From Chlorobiaceae bacterium (GTDB lineage Bacteria; Bacteroidota; Chlorobiia; Chlorobiales; Chlorobiaceae): a DNA stretch of 37,381 nucleotides. The stretch spans positions 1 to 37,381 of the forward strand of contig JAAXWL010000015.1 in assembly GCA_013334975.1 (NCBI GenBank). The letters run 5' to 3'. Below the pieces are notes generated by a model. It was not told the origin of the DNA. It was given only the letters and a program-made list of their open reading frames with translations, and searched no databases. Positions 22,427 through 31,545 of this stretch are shown here, piece by piece (the first letter of the stretch is position 1; each line of letters starts with the position of its first letter). Both the position numbers and the translations under genes were made by a program.

Positions 22427-25400
22427 TTGGAGTTCGTTCATCTTCACACCCATACCCACTATTCGATGCAGAGCAGCCCGATTTTTCCGGGCGAGCTTTT
22501 CGCGGCCTGTCGTAAACAGGGCATGAAGTCTGTGGCCGTCACTGACTACGGAGCCATGTTCAATATGCCGGAACTCTTCGGCCATGCCCGCAAGGCTGAG
22601 GTGAAGCTGATCATGGGGGCGGAGATTTTTCTTGCCGGCACCGATGCTCGCGACGGGGGGCGTCCAGCTACCCTGGTGCTCTTGATCCAGAACGAAGCAG
22701 GGTACCGGAACATGTGCATTCTGCTGTCGAGGGCGGCCAGGGAGGGGTTTCAGAACGCCATTCCGCATGTCGAACGCGCGGTACTGGAGGAGTGCCGGGA
22801 GGGGCTGACCTGTCTGTCGGCTGCCCATGCCGGCCTGATCGGTCGTGCCATTCTATGTGGCGACGAGCGTGAAGCCGCACGACTTGCCGACTATTACCGC
22901 TCCCTGTATGGTGAGCACTTCTACCTTGAAGTACAGAAGCACGGTATGCCCTATGATGAGCAACTGGTGCCAGCAACGATTCGCCTTGCAGAATCACTCT
23001 CGATCCCGCTCGTAGCCACCAACAACGTCCACTATCTCGAAAGACGGGACGCCGGTTGCTATCGGGCCATGATTGCCAACCGCACCAAAGAGCGGCTGAG
23101 CAGTCAGAATTTGCAGTGCCTGTCGGGGCAGGAGAACTTCTTCAAGACAGCGGATGAGATGGCCGCACTGTTTGACAACGCCCACGGTGAACTCGACCAC
23201 ACGGTGCGGATTGCCGATGGGTGCACCTTCCGCTTCAGTTATCAGGAGCCCCGGCTGCCCCATTTTCCGATTCCGGAGGGGTTCACCAGCGAAAAGGAGT
23301 ATCTCAGGCACCTGACCTGGGAGGGGGCAAAGGAGAAATACGCCAATCCCGATGGCTCCATTCCGGAGGAGGTCAGTGCACGCATCGAACTGGAGTTCGG
23401 AGTGATCGAAAAGATGGGCTACAGCTCCTACTTCCTGATTGTCAGCGATCTGATTGCCGCATCACGCTCGATGGGCTATTCGGTCGGCCCCGGCAGGGGA
23501 TCGGCTGCCGGCAGCATCATCGCCTACCTGACGGGCATCACCCGGATCGATCCGCTCAGATACAAGCTGCTTTTCGAGCGCTTTCTCAATCCCGAGCGCG
23601 TTTCAATGCCCGATATCGACATCGATTTCACTCCGGTCGGCAAGCAGAAGGTGCTCGAATACACGGTGGAGAAGTATGGCCAGGATAGCGTGGCCAAAGT
23701 CGTTGCCATTGGCACCCTCGGCGCCAAAGCGGCTATTCGTGATGCCGGTCGTGTGCTCGATGTACCGCTCAAGGCGGTCGACCAGCTCGCCAAACTGGTG
23801 CCCACGAAGCCCGGCACCACTCTCGAAGATGCTTTCAGGGAGGTCAGGGAGCTGAAACGGTTGACGGAAACCGACTCGCAGTACCAGGAGCTCATGCAGT
23901 ATGCCAGGGCGATGGAGGGCCGCGCGCGCAACGTTTCCATGCACGCCGGTGCGGTGGTCATCACCAATGGAGCACTCGAAGAGCAGGTGCCACTCTACGT
24001 TTCCAACAAGATCGAGACCGAAGAGCGCAAGTATGCCGACGAGTTCGATCAGAACGATATCGACGGCACCTCCGGCAAGGCATCCGATGGTATCGACGAG
24101 AAGCAGGTGGTAACCCAGTTCGACAAAAACTGCATAGAACAGGCCGGTCTGCTCAAGATCGACTACCTCGGCCTTGAAACCCTCGCCGTGATCGATGAAA
24201 CCCTGCGGCTCATCAGAAAGCGACACAGCATCGACATCGATCTCGAAAAAGTGCCCATGGATGACCGCCAGACCTTCCGGATCTTTCAGGAAGGCAAGAT
24301 GGCCGGCATTTTTCAGTTCGAGTCCTCCGGAATGCAGAGCTACATGACCCGTCTGCAACCGACGCAGATCGGAGACATCATCGCCATGAGCGCCCTGTAC
24401 CGTCCCGGTGCACTCAATGCCGAGATCGACAAGGATCGTAACGCCGTCGATCTGTTCGTCGATCGCAAGCACGGTCGAGAGGAGATCGACTACATGCACC
24501 CCATGCTCGAAGAGATCCTCAAGGAGACCTACGGAGTAATCGTCTACCAGGAGCAGGTGATGCAGATATCGCAGGTTATGGGCCGCTTTTCGCTCGCCAA
24601 GGCCGATAACCTCCGCAAGGCAATGGGCAAGAAAGATGCCAGTCTGATGCAGAAGTTCAAGGACGAGTTCGTTGAAGGAGCGGTCAGCATCAAGGTCAAC
24701 CAGGCGCTGGCCACAAGGATATTCGACCTGATGGCCGAGTTTGCCGGGTACGGTTTCAACAAGAGCCATTCGGCGGCATACGGCGTGCTGGCCTACTGGA
24801 CAGGCTACCTCAAGGCACACTACACCATCGAGTTTGTCACCGCGATCCTGAACAGCGAGATCGGTGACACTGAACGCATGAAGCACCTGACCGATGAAGC
24901 CAAAGGGTTCGGCATCTTTACCCTGCCACCCTCCATCAACAACAGCGACGCCCTTTTCTCGGTTGACGAGCACAAAGGACGCTCCTGCATCCGCGTAGGG
25001 CTGAGTGCCATCAAGCAGGTGGGCGGGGGAGCCAGGGCGGTCGTGGCTGCCAGGTTACGCAGGAACAGCAAACCCTTTGTCAACCTGTTCGACCTGACCA
25101 CCTCGGTGGATCTTCGGGCCATGAACCGCAAAGCGCTCGAATCCCTCATTCTGGCCGGAGCGCTCGACGAGATCGATCCAAACCGGGCAAAGTTGATTGC
25201 CAACGTTGACAAGGCGATCAGGTTTGGCCAGATACAGAATAAAGCGGTCACGCTTGGTCAGGGAGGCTTTTTCAACGATGACGTCACTGATGGTTCAGCC
25301 GGAGTACACTATCCGGATATGGACAATGCAGAGCCGATGCCGGAAAACGAAAAGCTCCAGCACGAAAAAAAGCTGGTAGGCTTCTATCTCAGCCATCACC

Positions 25401-25984
25401 CTCTTGACCGCTACCGACGTGACTGGGAAGCATTCGCAAACCTGACGCTCGACCAGCGCGTGGTCACTCCGTCACGACTTTACAAAGTGATTGGGGTGAT
25501 TGTGTCGGTCAAACCCTATCAGGACAGAAAAGGCAAGCAGATGCTTTTCGGTATCATCGAAGACTTTACCGGAAAAGCGGATTTTACGGTTTTTGCCAGC
25601 GTCTACGAACAGTACCGCCACATGCTCCAGGCCGATGAGGCCGTCATGCTCGGAGTCGAGGCTGAAGCCAAAGACGGAATCCTCAAGCTTCTGGTGCGGG
25701 AAGTGATGCCGCTCAAAAAGGTGCGCTCGGGGATGGTTAAAAAAGTGGTGCTCAGAATCGATGCCGATGACGCAATACAGCTTGAAAAGCTCAAACAGGT
25801 GCACCAGCTTTTCGAAAAAAACAAAGGCGGAACGCCGGTCGATTTCGAGCTGCGGGCCACTATTGGCTCATGCATTGAGACCCTGAAGATTTTTGCCCGC
25901 AACACTCCGATAGAAGCTGACGATGAAACACTTGAGCAGCTCGAAGAGATTCTTGGGCCCGATAATGTGAAAATATCCGGATAG
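22427..25984 (+). CDS. dnaE: DNA polymerase III subunit alpha
   Basis: Replicative polymerase catalytic subunit of the C family. I choose TTG 22427, giving MEFVHLHTHTHYS and 1185 aa, because AAGG (22419-22422) stands 4 nt before it and the PHP domain normally opens there; the track's TTG 22403 adds eight residues from the palindrome. Domains: PHP (FVHLHTHTHYSMQSS, VTDYGAMFN), Pol3 palm with SVGPGRGSAAGSIIAYLTGIT and catalytic MPDIDIDF, fingers with YGVIVYQEQVMQISQ and GYGFNKSHSAAYGVLAYWTGYLKAHY, HhH region, and an OB fold (VIGVIVSVKPYQDRKGKQMLF) near residue 1025. PHP metal ligands look partly kept. Length is typical. The gene is followed by trxA after about 100 nt. Confidence 0.95.
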   Translation: MEFVHLHTHTHYSMQSSPIFPGELFAACRKQGMKSVAVTDYGAMFNMPELFGHARKAEVKLIMGAEIFLAGTDARDGGRPATLVLLIQNEAGYRNMCILLSRAAREGFQNAIPHVERAVLEECREGLTCLSAAHAGLIGRAILCGDEREAARLADYYRSLYGEHFYLEVQKHGMPYDEQLVPATIRLAESLSIPLVATNNVHYLERRDAGCYRAMIANRTKERLSSQNLQCLSGQENFFKTADEMAALFDNAHGELDHTVRIADGCTFRFSYQEPRLPHFPIPEGFTSEKEYLRHLTWEGAKEKYANPDGSIPEEVSARIELEFGVIEKMGYSSYFLIVSDLIAASRSMGYSVGPGRGSAAGSIIAYLTGITRIDPLRYKLLFERFLNPERVSMPDIDIDFTPVGKQKVLEYTVEKYGQDSVAKVVAIGTLGAKAAIRDAGRVLDVPLKAVDQLAKLVPTKPGTTLEDAFREVRELKRLTETDSQYQELMQYARAMEGRARNVSMHAGAVVITNGALEEQVPLYVSNKIETEERKYADEFDQNDIDGTSGKASDGIDEKQVVTQFDKNCIEQAGLLKIDYLGLETLAVIDETLRLIRKRHSIDIDLEKVPMDDRQTFRIFQEGKMAGIFQFESSGMQSYMTRLQPTQIGDIIAMSALYRPGALNAEIDKDRNAVDLFVDRKHGREEIDYMHPMLEEILKETYGVIVYQEQVMQISQVMGRFSLAKADNLRKAMGKKDASLMQKFKDEFVEGAVSIKVNQALATRIFDLMAEFAGYGFNKSHSAAYGVLAYWTGYLKAHYTIEFVTAILNSEIGDTERMKHLTDEAKGFGIFTLPPSINNSDALFSVDEHKGRSCIRVGLSAIKQVGGGARAVVAARLRRNSKPFVNLFDLTTSVDLRAMNRKALESLILAGALDEIDPNRAKLIANVDKAIRFGQIQNKAVTLGQGGFFNDDVTDGSAGVHYPDMDNAEPMPENEKLQHEKKLVGFYLSHHPLDRYRRDWEAFANLTLDQRVVTPSRLYKVIGVIVSVKPYQDRKGKQMLFGIIEDFTGKADFTVFASVYEQYRHMLQADEAVMLGVEAEAKDGILKLLVREVMPLKKVRSGMVKKVVLRIDADDAIQLEKLKQVHQLFEKNKGGTPVDFELRATIGSCIETLKIFARNTPIEADDETLEQLEEILGPDNVKISG

Positions 25985-26027
25985 AATCGTTCGCAACTGT
26001 TGCCAACTTGATATTTATTCAAGTATA

Positions 26028-26056
26028 TTGACGTAGAGTGAATTCGTTGCTCTTAT
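26028..26056 (+). promoter_or_regulatory. candidate promoter for trxA
   Basis: TTGACG (26028-26033), 17-nt spacer, TCTTAT (26051-26056); the -35 box is good and the -10 box poor. It lies 30 nt before the chosen trxA start. Confidence 0.3.
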
Positions 26057-26085
26057 CAATTGTTAACCCTTATCGTTATCTACCT

Positions 26086-26415
26086 ATGAGCGGAAAATAT
26101 TTTACGGCTACTGACGCTAATTTCCAGGCATCAATTCTCGATTCGGACAAAGTGGCTCTGGTTGATTTCTGGGCCTCCTGGTGTGGACCCTGCATGATGC
26201 TCGGCCCGGTTATCGAGGAGCTTGCCGCACAGTATGAAGGGCGCGCCATCATTTCGAAGCTCAATGTCGATGATAACCCGAACACAGCAGCAAAATATGG
26301 AATTCGCAGCATTCCCACCATGCTGATCATCAAGGATGGAAAGGTCGTTGACCAGATGGTAGGCGCCCTGGCCAAGAACGTGATTGCCAAAAAAATCGAC
26401 GATCAGATCGGCTGA
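26086..26415 (+). CDS. trxA: thioredoxin
   Basis: A 109-aa cytosolic dithiol protein. The active site FWASWCGPCMMLGPVIEELA has the canonical WCGPC; the cis-Pro loop is SIPTMLIIKDGK. Length is typical from ATG 26086. The track start (GTG 26038) adds 16 residues with no motif and lies within the promoter candidate, so I reject it. No clear Shine-Dalgarno precedes ATG 26086. It pairs with the thioredoxin reductase gene 84 nt downstream; together they transfer NADPH electrons to target disulfides. Confidence 0.94.
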   Translation: MSGKYFTATDANFQASILDSDKVALVDFWASWCGPCMMLGPVIEELAAQYEGRAIISKLNVDDNPNTAAKYGIRSIPTMLIIKDGKVVDQMVGALAKNVIAKKIDDQIG

Positions 26416-26444
26416 TCTTTTTTCCTTTTTTTATTCTTTTCTGT

Positions 26445-26460
26445 CCCGGCACCTGCCGGG
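26445..26460. other. CCCGGCA/TGCCGGG hairpin between trxA and trxB
   Basis: A 7-bp perfect stem with a 2-nt loop. The T-rich stretch lies before, not after, the hairpin, so it is not a rho-independent terminator for trxA. Possibly an mRNA-processing or stability element. Confidence 0.45.
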
Positions 26461-26499
26461 ATGGTTTTGTGCCCCAACCCTACCTCCTGGAGACAAACG

Positions 26500-27435
26500 A
26501 TGGATAAAGAAATCAGGGATGTTGTCATTATCGGTACCGGTCCTGCCGGTTATACCTCTGCAATCTATACCGGACGAGCCAATCTCAAGCCTCTGATCAT
26601 CGAAGGGCACCAGCCAGGGGGACAGCTCATGATCACCACGGACATCGAGAACTTTCCCGGCTTTCCCCAGGGCATTCCGGGCCCGGAACTCATGAGCAGA
26701 ATGCGTGAGCAGGCAGCGCGATTCGGCGTCGAGTTCGTTTACGGCAGCGTTTCCGAAGCCGATGTGTCCCGCAGTCCCTTCAGCCTCACGCTCGACAGTG
26801 GCCAGGAGATTCTCGCCAGAACGCTGATCATCGCCACCGGCGCCAACGCCAAATGGCTCGGAATCGAATCTGAAGAACGCTATCGCGGACGTGGTGTGTC
26901 GGCATGTGCCACCTGCGACGGATTCTTTTTCCGCAACTGCCGGGTCTTCGTTGTTGGCGGAGGGGATACGGCCATGGAAGAGGCGCTCTATCTCACCAAA
27001 TTCGCATCCGAAGTGGTGCTCATTCATCGTCGCGAAGAGTTCAGGGCATCAAAGATCATGAGTCTCAGAGCGAGCAAGAACGAGAAGATCACCACCATGC
27101 TCAACCAGACCGTAGACGAGATTCTCGGCGACGACATGAAGGTGACCGGCATCAGGCTCAAAAACGTCAAGACCGGCGAACTCACCGAGCACGCCTGTGA
27201 CGGCGTTTTCATGGCCATCGGCCACGAACCGAACGCCAAACTCTTCAGGGGCCAGCTCGACATGGATGATTACGGCTACATCCTTACCAAAGGGCACTCA
27301 TCCGAAACCAGCGTCAAAGGTGTCTACGCCTGCGGCGACGTTCAGGACTTCGTCTACCGCCAGGCAGTAACGGCCGTCGGCACCGGCTGCATGGCCGCCA
27401 TTGAAGCCGAGCGATTCCTCGAATCGATACGATAA
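26500..27435 (+). CDS. trxB: thioredoxin reductase
   Basis: A 311-aa FAD- and NAD(P)H-dependent flavoprotein reducing thioredoxin. Start ATG 26500 is supported by GGAG at 26489-26492; the track start 26461 adds 13 unrelated residues. Domains: FAD-binding GTGPAGYTSAIYTGRA, redox-active CATC in GVSACATCDGFFF, nucleotide-binding VVGGGDTAMEEALYLT followed by IHRREEFRASK (basic residues consistent with NADPH), and the C-terminal FAD motif GVYACGDVQDFVYRQAVTAVGTGCMAA. Length is typical of the low-molecular-weight type. Ends with a strong terminator. Confidence 0.95.
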   Translation: MDKEIRDVVIIGTGPAGYTSAIYTGRANLKPLIIEGHQPGGQLMITTDIENFPGFPQGIPGPELMSRMREQAARFGVEFVYGSVSEADVSRSPFSLTLDSGQEILARTLIIATGANAKWLGIESEERYRGRGVSACATCDGFFFRNCRVFVVGGGDTAMEEALYLTKFASEVVLIHRREEFRASKIMSLRASKNEKITTMLNQTVDEILGDDMKVTGIRLKNVKTGELTEHACDGVFMAIGHEPNAKLFRGQLDMDDYGYILTKGHSSETSVKGVYACGDVQDFVYRQAVTAVGTGCMAAIEAERFLESIR

Positions 27436-27457
27436 AGCCGGAGATTTTGGGTTTGCT

Positions 27458-27493
27458 AAAGCGCCGGAGCTGTTGATGTTCCGGCGCTTTTTT
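27458..27493 (+). terminator. rho-independent terminator of trxB
   Basis: AAAGCGCCGGA (27458-27468) pairs with TCCGGCGCTTT (27480-27490), 11-nt loop, extended T-run to 27493. It starts 23 nt after the trxB stop. Confidence 0.95.
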
Positions 27494-27578
27494 GCGTTTT
27501 GGCGGGGAAGAGTGGAAGAAAGGACGAAAGGGGGAAGAAGGGGAGAGCTATGGGTGCGTTAACCTTGGGCGCGCCAAC

Positions 27579-27620
27579 CCTGGGAGCGCGGAGCCCCAGC
27601 TCCGCAAATGAAGCCAACGG
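27579..27620 (+). repeat. short palindromic dispersed repeat, copy 3
   Basis: CCTGGGAGCGCGGAGCCCCA continuing GCTCCGC, then AAATGAAGCCAACGG. It matches the 15195-15240 copy in core and tail (about 35 of 42 positions by eye). A partial related string (CCTTGGGCGCGCCAACC) precedes it. Confidence 0.65.
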
Positions 27621-27994
27621 ATTCACATCTTCTGAACTTCGTGGTTAAGGCGATGCCGCGTTATTGCTCGAAGGTTCAGCATGTATGATACCGCCCATCC
27701 TTTTGGAGGGCGGGAAAAGAGTTGCGAACTGTTACATTAAAAGAAAAGTAACCCTTGACTCTGAATGCCAATGAGTGTCGTGTTGTGGTTGATTCCGGAC
27801 TGGAGCTTGTTGCTGAGGAGCTTCTTGATGCATGGTGCGGCAGTGAGTATGCAGCACGGGCGGTGGCGAGTGTTGAGCGGGCTTCGTCTTTGTCGTTTCC
27901 AATGGGAGAGAAGTACTTAATAATGAAAAACCGTGTGGGTGATTTGCAGCGTTATCGCTTATATGTTGCAGAAAAGAAAAGGAGGATACATCAA
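27621..27994. other. non-coding gap between trxB and the broken protease gene
   Basis: It contains a bulged hairpin CCGCCCATCC/GGAGGGCGG near 27692-27714. The ORF track's frame from 27755 is open but has no recognisable protein character until the ATG at 27995, so I do not call a gene here. A strong ribosome-binding site, AGGAGG (27980-27985), closes the gap. Confidence 0.4.
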
Positions 27995-28426
27995 ATGGGA
28001 GATGTATTTGCAGAGATAGAGCTGAGCAATCCAAAAGATTCTGATCTGGAGCCTGTGCGTGTATAAGCGCTGGCTGATACCGGAGCTTTGATGTTATGTA
28101 TTCCGGAACATATTGCTCTTCAGCTCAAACTCGATACGGAATCCACCCGTGAAGTTTCAGTGGCTGATGGCCGCAGCATCAATGTTCCTTACGTTGGGCC
28201 AGTTCACGTCAATTTTGGCAAAAGATCATGCTTCGTAGGAGCGCTTGTGTTGGGGGATGAAGTGTTGCTTGGTGCTGTTCCTATGAAAGATATGGATTTG
28301 GTTCTATCACCAGGTCGTCGTGAAGTAACCGTTGATCCAGCCAGCCCAAATATTCCTCACGCACGGGTAAAATCGCAGACAACCAGATCGAACAGACTTT
28401 ACAAACACACGACAGAAACAAATTGA
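27995..28426 (+). pseudogene. clan AA (retropepsin-like) aspartic protease, nonsense-interrupted
   Basis: ATG 27995 follows AGGAGG by 9 nt and opens MGDVFAEIELSNPKDSDLEPVRV, then TAA at 28064-28066 (codon 24), and the same frame continues ALADTGALMLCIPEHIALQL ... GALVLGDEVLLGAVPMKDMDLVLSPGRREV to the stop at 28426. The DTGA catalytic motif lies four codons after the stop, and the later VLLGAVPMKDMDL block is the family's second conserved region. Uninterrupted, the protein would have 143 residues, normal for the family. Re-initiation at ATG 28091 would give a protein without the catalytic Asp. Since everything else is intact, the mutation looks recent (or is a sequencing error). The downstream gene overlaps by 4 nt. 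Confidence 0.85.
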
Positions 28427-28656
28427 TCAAGCGCATTCCTGACCGGTTGCGTTTTACTCCTGCGGCGCTCAAGCGTTGGGATGCAATCGATCCGACGATA
28501 CAGGGAAAGATTCTCAGCAACGTCTGGTGCAGATCGTGCCGGAAAGCGGTGTATATCAATATCGAATCAGCCAGAATCGAGACGAAAGAGCTGATATTGT
28601 CCGGCACGTGCGCAGACTGCGGCGGCACGGTTGCCAGATTGATCGAAAGCGAATAG
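28423..28656 (+). CDS. 77-aa zinc-ribbon-like hypothetical protein
   Basis: Starts with TTG 28423 in a 4-nt overlap (TTGA) with the protease frame, so translation was probably coupled. Sequence: basic start IKRIPDRLRFTPAALKRWDAI, then WCRSCRKAVYINIESARIE and GTCADCGGTVARLIES. The two C-x2-C pairs, about 30 residues apart, should form a zinc ribbon. I do not recognise a named family. An intact partner next to a broken protease gene suggests the pair forms a small unit, possibly with the zinc-ribbon protein as regulator or substrate; that is inference only. Confidence 0.65.
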   Translation: MIKRIPDRLRFTPAALKRWDAIDPTIQGKILSNVWCRSCRKAVYINIESARIETKELILSGTCADCGGTVARLIESE

Positions 28657-28974
28657 CCGCGTAATCCCAATAAAGCACTTGAAAATCAGGCGTATTCTTC
28701 GTACCTATAAACTGTAAGCCATGCCGTCGGGTTTATGCAGTGCCCCTTCCGAGACGGTTCCGGATTAACGATGTTCAGTGACGATTGCCACGACCGACCA
28801 ACGTTGAGTTCAGAACAACTCAACTGACGTGTATGAAATGAGAATGATTCACCACGCTGTTCCTTGAAGGCGTGAGTGAGGGTGTTTTCAAAACCTCTTG
28901 AGGCTCTTGTCCCGCAAGTATTCTGAGCTGACCGTTGTTCTCCATCTCTTTCACTATTTGAAGTGTTACCGCTT
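28657..28974. promoter_or_regulatory. 318-nt gap upstream of the csm operon with an inverted repeat
   Basis: No gene seen. GTTGAGTT (28803-28810) and AACTCAAC (28817-28824) form an 8-bp inverted repeat with 6-nt spacer, framed by ACGT on both sides, a possible operator. TTGAGG (28898) and TATTCT (28919) are promoter-like but only 15 nt apart. Confidence 0.35.
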
Positions 28975-31545
28975 ATGGCTGCAAGAGACTCATTTTATCT
29001 TGGTGCTTTGCTGCACGACGTCGGCAAGTTTATCCAGCGAGCAAGGTTGCCTGCCTGGACCCGTGCAGCAAGAGAGAGAGATTATGTCAAGCTCGGAGGG
29101 CGTATTCATGCTCACAAGAGGTATTCGGCAGCATTCATCAGACTTTTCCGTAGCAAGCCATTTTTATCAGATTCACATATTGAAGACTATGTTTTGCACC
29201 ACCATGCCCCCAGAGACAGGGGCGTTAAGGATTTTGGCAGAACAGACATTCCGATTCATCTGATACGGATTGCTGATGTCTGGGCATCGAAAGAGAGGGA
29301 AAAAGTCAGGTTCCTTGAGCCGGTAGCCTATTCAAGGGCACGGCTTCAATCGATATTTTCAAGTATACGTTTGAAGACAAAGGCCGGTGAAGATTATACT
29401 CCTAATCTTGAGTACCATGATCTGAGGAAGCTTTCGATTTTGCAAGAGGCGCTGTTTCCTGCCGGACAAACCCCACGATATGCTGATCAGGCATACAGGT
29501 CAATCATCGATGATTTCATGGAGTCATTCGGCAAGGTGCGGGATGACGATGAGTTTTTGTCGTTACTCTGGAAATACTTCAATGCGGTACCGGCACAGAC
29601 TCCCAACAGAAAAGAGGGCTCTTTACTTGACAGGCCAGACATCAATCTTTTCGATCATTCAAGGGTAACTGCGGCGATAGCGCTTTGTTTGTACGATGAA
29701 TGGCAACACGGTGACTGGAAAGATAAAGAAAAGACTATCAGGGATTACCGACCCGGTGGCGAGAATCAGGATACGTTACCTGCGCCTTGCATTTTGATTG
29801 GCGGAGATATATCGGGTATCCAGAAGTTCATTTTTAACGTCCCATCGAAGGGAGCAGCTAAAACACTTAAGGCGAGGTCATTTTACGTGCAGCTTTTTGC
29901 AGATCTTTGCGCAAGAAAGGTGCTTGAGTATCTCGACCTGAAACCAGCCAATCTGTTGTACAACGGTGGCGCACGGTTCTACATTCTCGCTCCGAAATAT
30001 CGGGAGTCTCAGCTCGACAAGTGCCGGATAGAGATTATGCAGAGTCTGCTCAGTCGTGAGTTCATTGATGATGAACTGTACCTTTCCCTTGCCTCTGTTG
30101 TTGTGGCTCCTGGAGATTTTATGAACAAATTCGGCCAGAAATGGGCTGAGGTTAACCAGACGCTTGACGTTGCCCGGTTGCAGAAGTTCAGGCAATCAGG
30201 CTATGGTGATGTGTTTGAGCCAAAAGAGCAACGTCGGGTAAGTGAAGCGCCGGAAAAAGGTGATCTCTATACCGACATTACAACATGCCTGAAAGAAAAG
30301 AGCTTCCAGGTATCACGTGCACCTGAAAACGATGTACCGGAGGGCAATTGCTGGAGGAATCTGTTCTGGAAGATGGGATATGTCGTTGATTTTCCTTCCG
30401 GTGTTGCAGAAGGCAAGACAACACTCTTCAATAGCACTGATTTTGAAGGGAATTACTCGGATTTCAGATTTGCTGTCAAGGATTTGCCTCTTTGGACGAA
30501 ACCGACCATCGAGCAATTCATGAAGGATGTTGTGGTGTGTGGTCGTTTGATAGAGGAGTATCAGGATGAGGATGACCGGGGCAACAAGCTGCCGATAATA
30601 AAAGACAATATCATAACCTATTCACAGCTTGCCTTCAAGGCTTTTGCTGAAACCGGTACTGAAAAGCTTGGCATTCTGAAAATGGACGTCGATGACCTCG
30701 GCCTGATTTTTTCAGAAGGTTTTGATGAAAAGTACAGGACTCCCTCGCGGATGATGTCGTTATCGCGATCATTGCAATGGTTTTTTGAGGGGTACATGAA
30801 CACCATTCTTCGCGATGACCAGTTCAGGGATTACATCTATCCGATTTTTTCCGGTGGTGATGACCTGTTCATGGTTGGGGCATGGCACAAAGTTTTTGAT
30901 CTGGCTTTGAGAATCCACGAAGAATTTCAGCGTTTTGTATGCGACAATCCGTCGCTGACGCTCTCGGCCAGTCTGCTGGTTGTCGATGAGCATTACCCGG
31001 TATCGCGATTTGCCGTGCTTGCCGAGGAGCGATTGCATGAAGCCAAGTACGGAAGCCTCAATAAAAACTCGGTCAATGTGCTCGGTGAGACGTTGAGTTG
31101 GGAGGAGTTCAAAGAGGCTTGTGATGTTAAAAAATGTCTTTTTGAACTTGTAGATGAAACGGGCGTTTATAAGGTTTCTCGATCAGTTATCTATAAGGTT
31201 TTACATAGTTGCGAAGGGTTGTCGGAATTGCATGATCGGGCACAATTGCTCTATAAGGCCGAATCTTCAAAGGACATGACTTATCTTTCCCGTTTACGGG
31301 ATATGCCGCTTGTGGGAGAAAAAATGTGGCGTATGAGTTACATGCTTCGTGATATCAGAAAAGATGAGGCAAAAGAGAAGGCTAAAAGTCTTATAGATAA
31401 ATATGAATCGGTTGTAAAAAAGGCCATTAAAGGAGAGCCAGTCAATCCCATGTATGTCGCTGTCGGAGCTCGATGGGCTGAGTTGGCAACACGATACAAA
31501 CAGAAATGTCTTGAAAACCAAAATCAGGAAAATCATGCAGAGTAA
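28975..31545 (+). CDS. csm1: type III-A CRISPR-associated protein Csm1 (Cas10)
   Basis: The 856-aa large subunit of the Csm effector. The HD nuclease domain opens the protein (LGALLHDVGKFIQRA, His14-Asp15) and continues with HAHKRYSAAF and DYVLHHHAPRDRG. The first Palm domain begins at IGGDISGIQKFIF (about 276) and the second carries KMDVDDLGLIF (about 570) and the cyclase motif FSGGDDLFMVG (Gly627-Asp630). By family knowledge, target RNA binding activates HD single-stranded DNA cleavage and cyclic oligoadenylate synthesis; both sites look intact. I choose ATG 28975 because MAARDSFYLG fits Csm1 N-termini; the track's TTG 28963 is only four residues longer. The gene overlaps csm2 by 11 nt. Confidence 0.96.
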   Translation: MAARDSFYLGALLHDVGKFIQRARLPAWTRAARERDYVKLGGRIHAHKRYSAAFIRLFRSKPFLSDSHIEDYVLHHHAPRDRGVKDFGRTDIPIHLIRIADVWASKEREKVRFLEPVAYSRARLQSIFSSIRLKTKAGEDYTPNLEYHDLRKLSILQEALFPAGQTPRYADQAYRSIIDDFMESFGKVRDDDEFLSLLWKYFNAVPAQTPNRKEGSLLDRPDINLFDHSRVTAAIALCLYDEWQHGDWKDKEKTIRDYRPGGENQDTLPAPCILIGGDISGIQKFIFNVPSKGAAKTLKARSFYVQLFADLCARKVLEYLDLKPANLLYNGGARFYILAPKYRESQLDKCRIEIMQSLLSREFIDDELYLSLASVVVAPGDFMNKFGQKWAEVNQTLDVARLQKFRQSGYGDVFEPKEQRRVSEAPEKGDLYTDITTCLKEKSFQVSRAPENDVPEGNCWRNLFWKMGYVVDFPSGVAEGKTTLFNSTDFEGNYSDFRFAVKDLPLWTKPTIEQFMKDVVVCGRLIEEYQDEDDRGNKLPIIKDNIITYSQLAFKAFAETGTEKLGILKMDVDDLGLIFSEGFDEKYRTPSRMMSLSRSLQWFFEGYMNTILRDDQFRDYIYPIFSGGDDLFMVGAWHKVFDLALRIHEEFQRFVCDNPSLTLSASLLVVDEHYPVSRFAVLAEERLHEAKYGSLNKNSVNVLGETLSWEEFKEACDVKKCLFELVDETGVYKVSRSVIYKVLHSCEGLSELHDRAQLLYKAESSKDMTYLSRLRDMPLVGEKMWRMSYMLRDIRKDEAKEKAKSLIDKYESVVKKAIKGEPVNPMYVAVGARWAELATRYKQKCLENQNQENHAE

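Noticed and set aside
23603-24973. 456-aa minus-strand ORF inside dnaE
   Set aside because: Shadow; dnaE has intact polymerase motifs throughout this interval.
26445-26460. Hairpin as trxA terminator
   Set aside because: The T-rich stretch precedes the hairpin and no T-run follows it.
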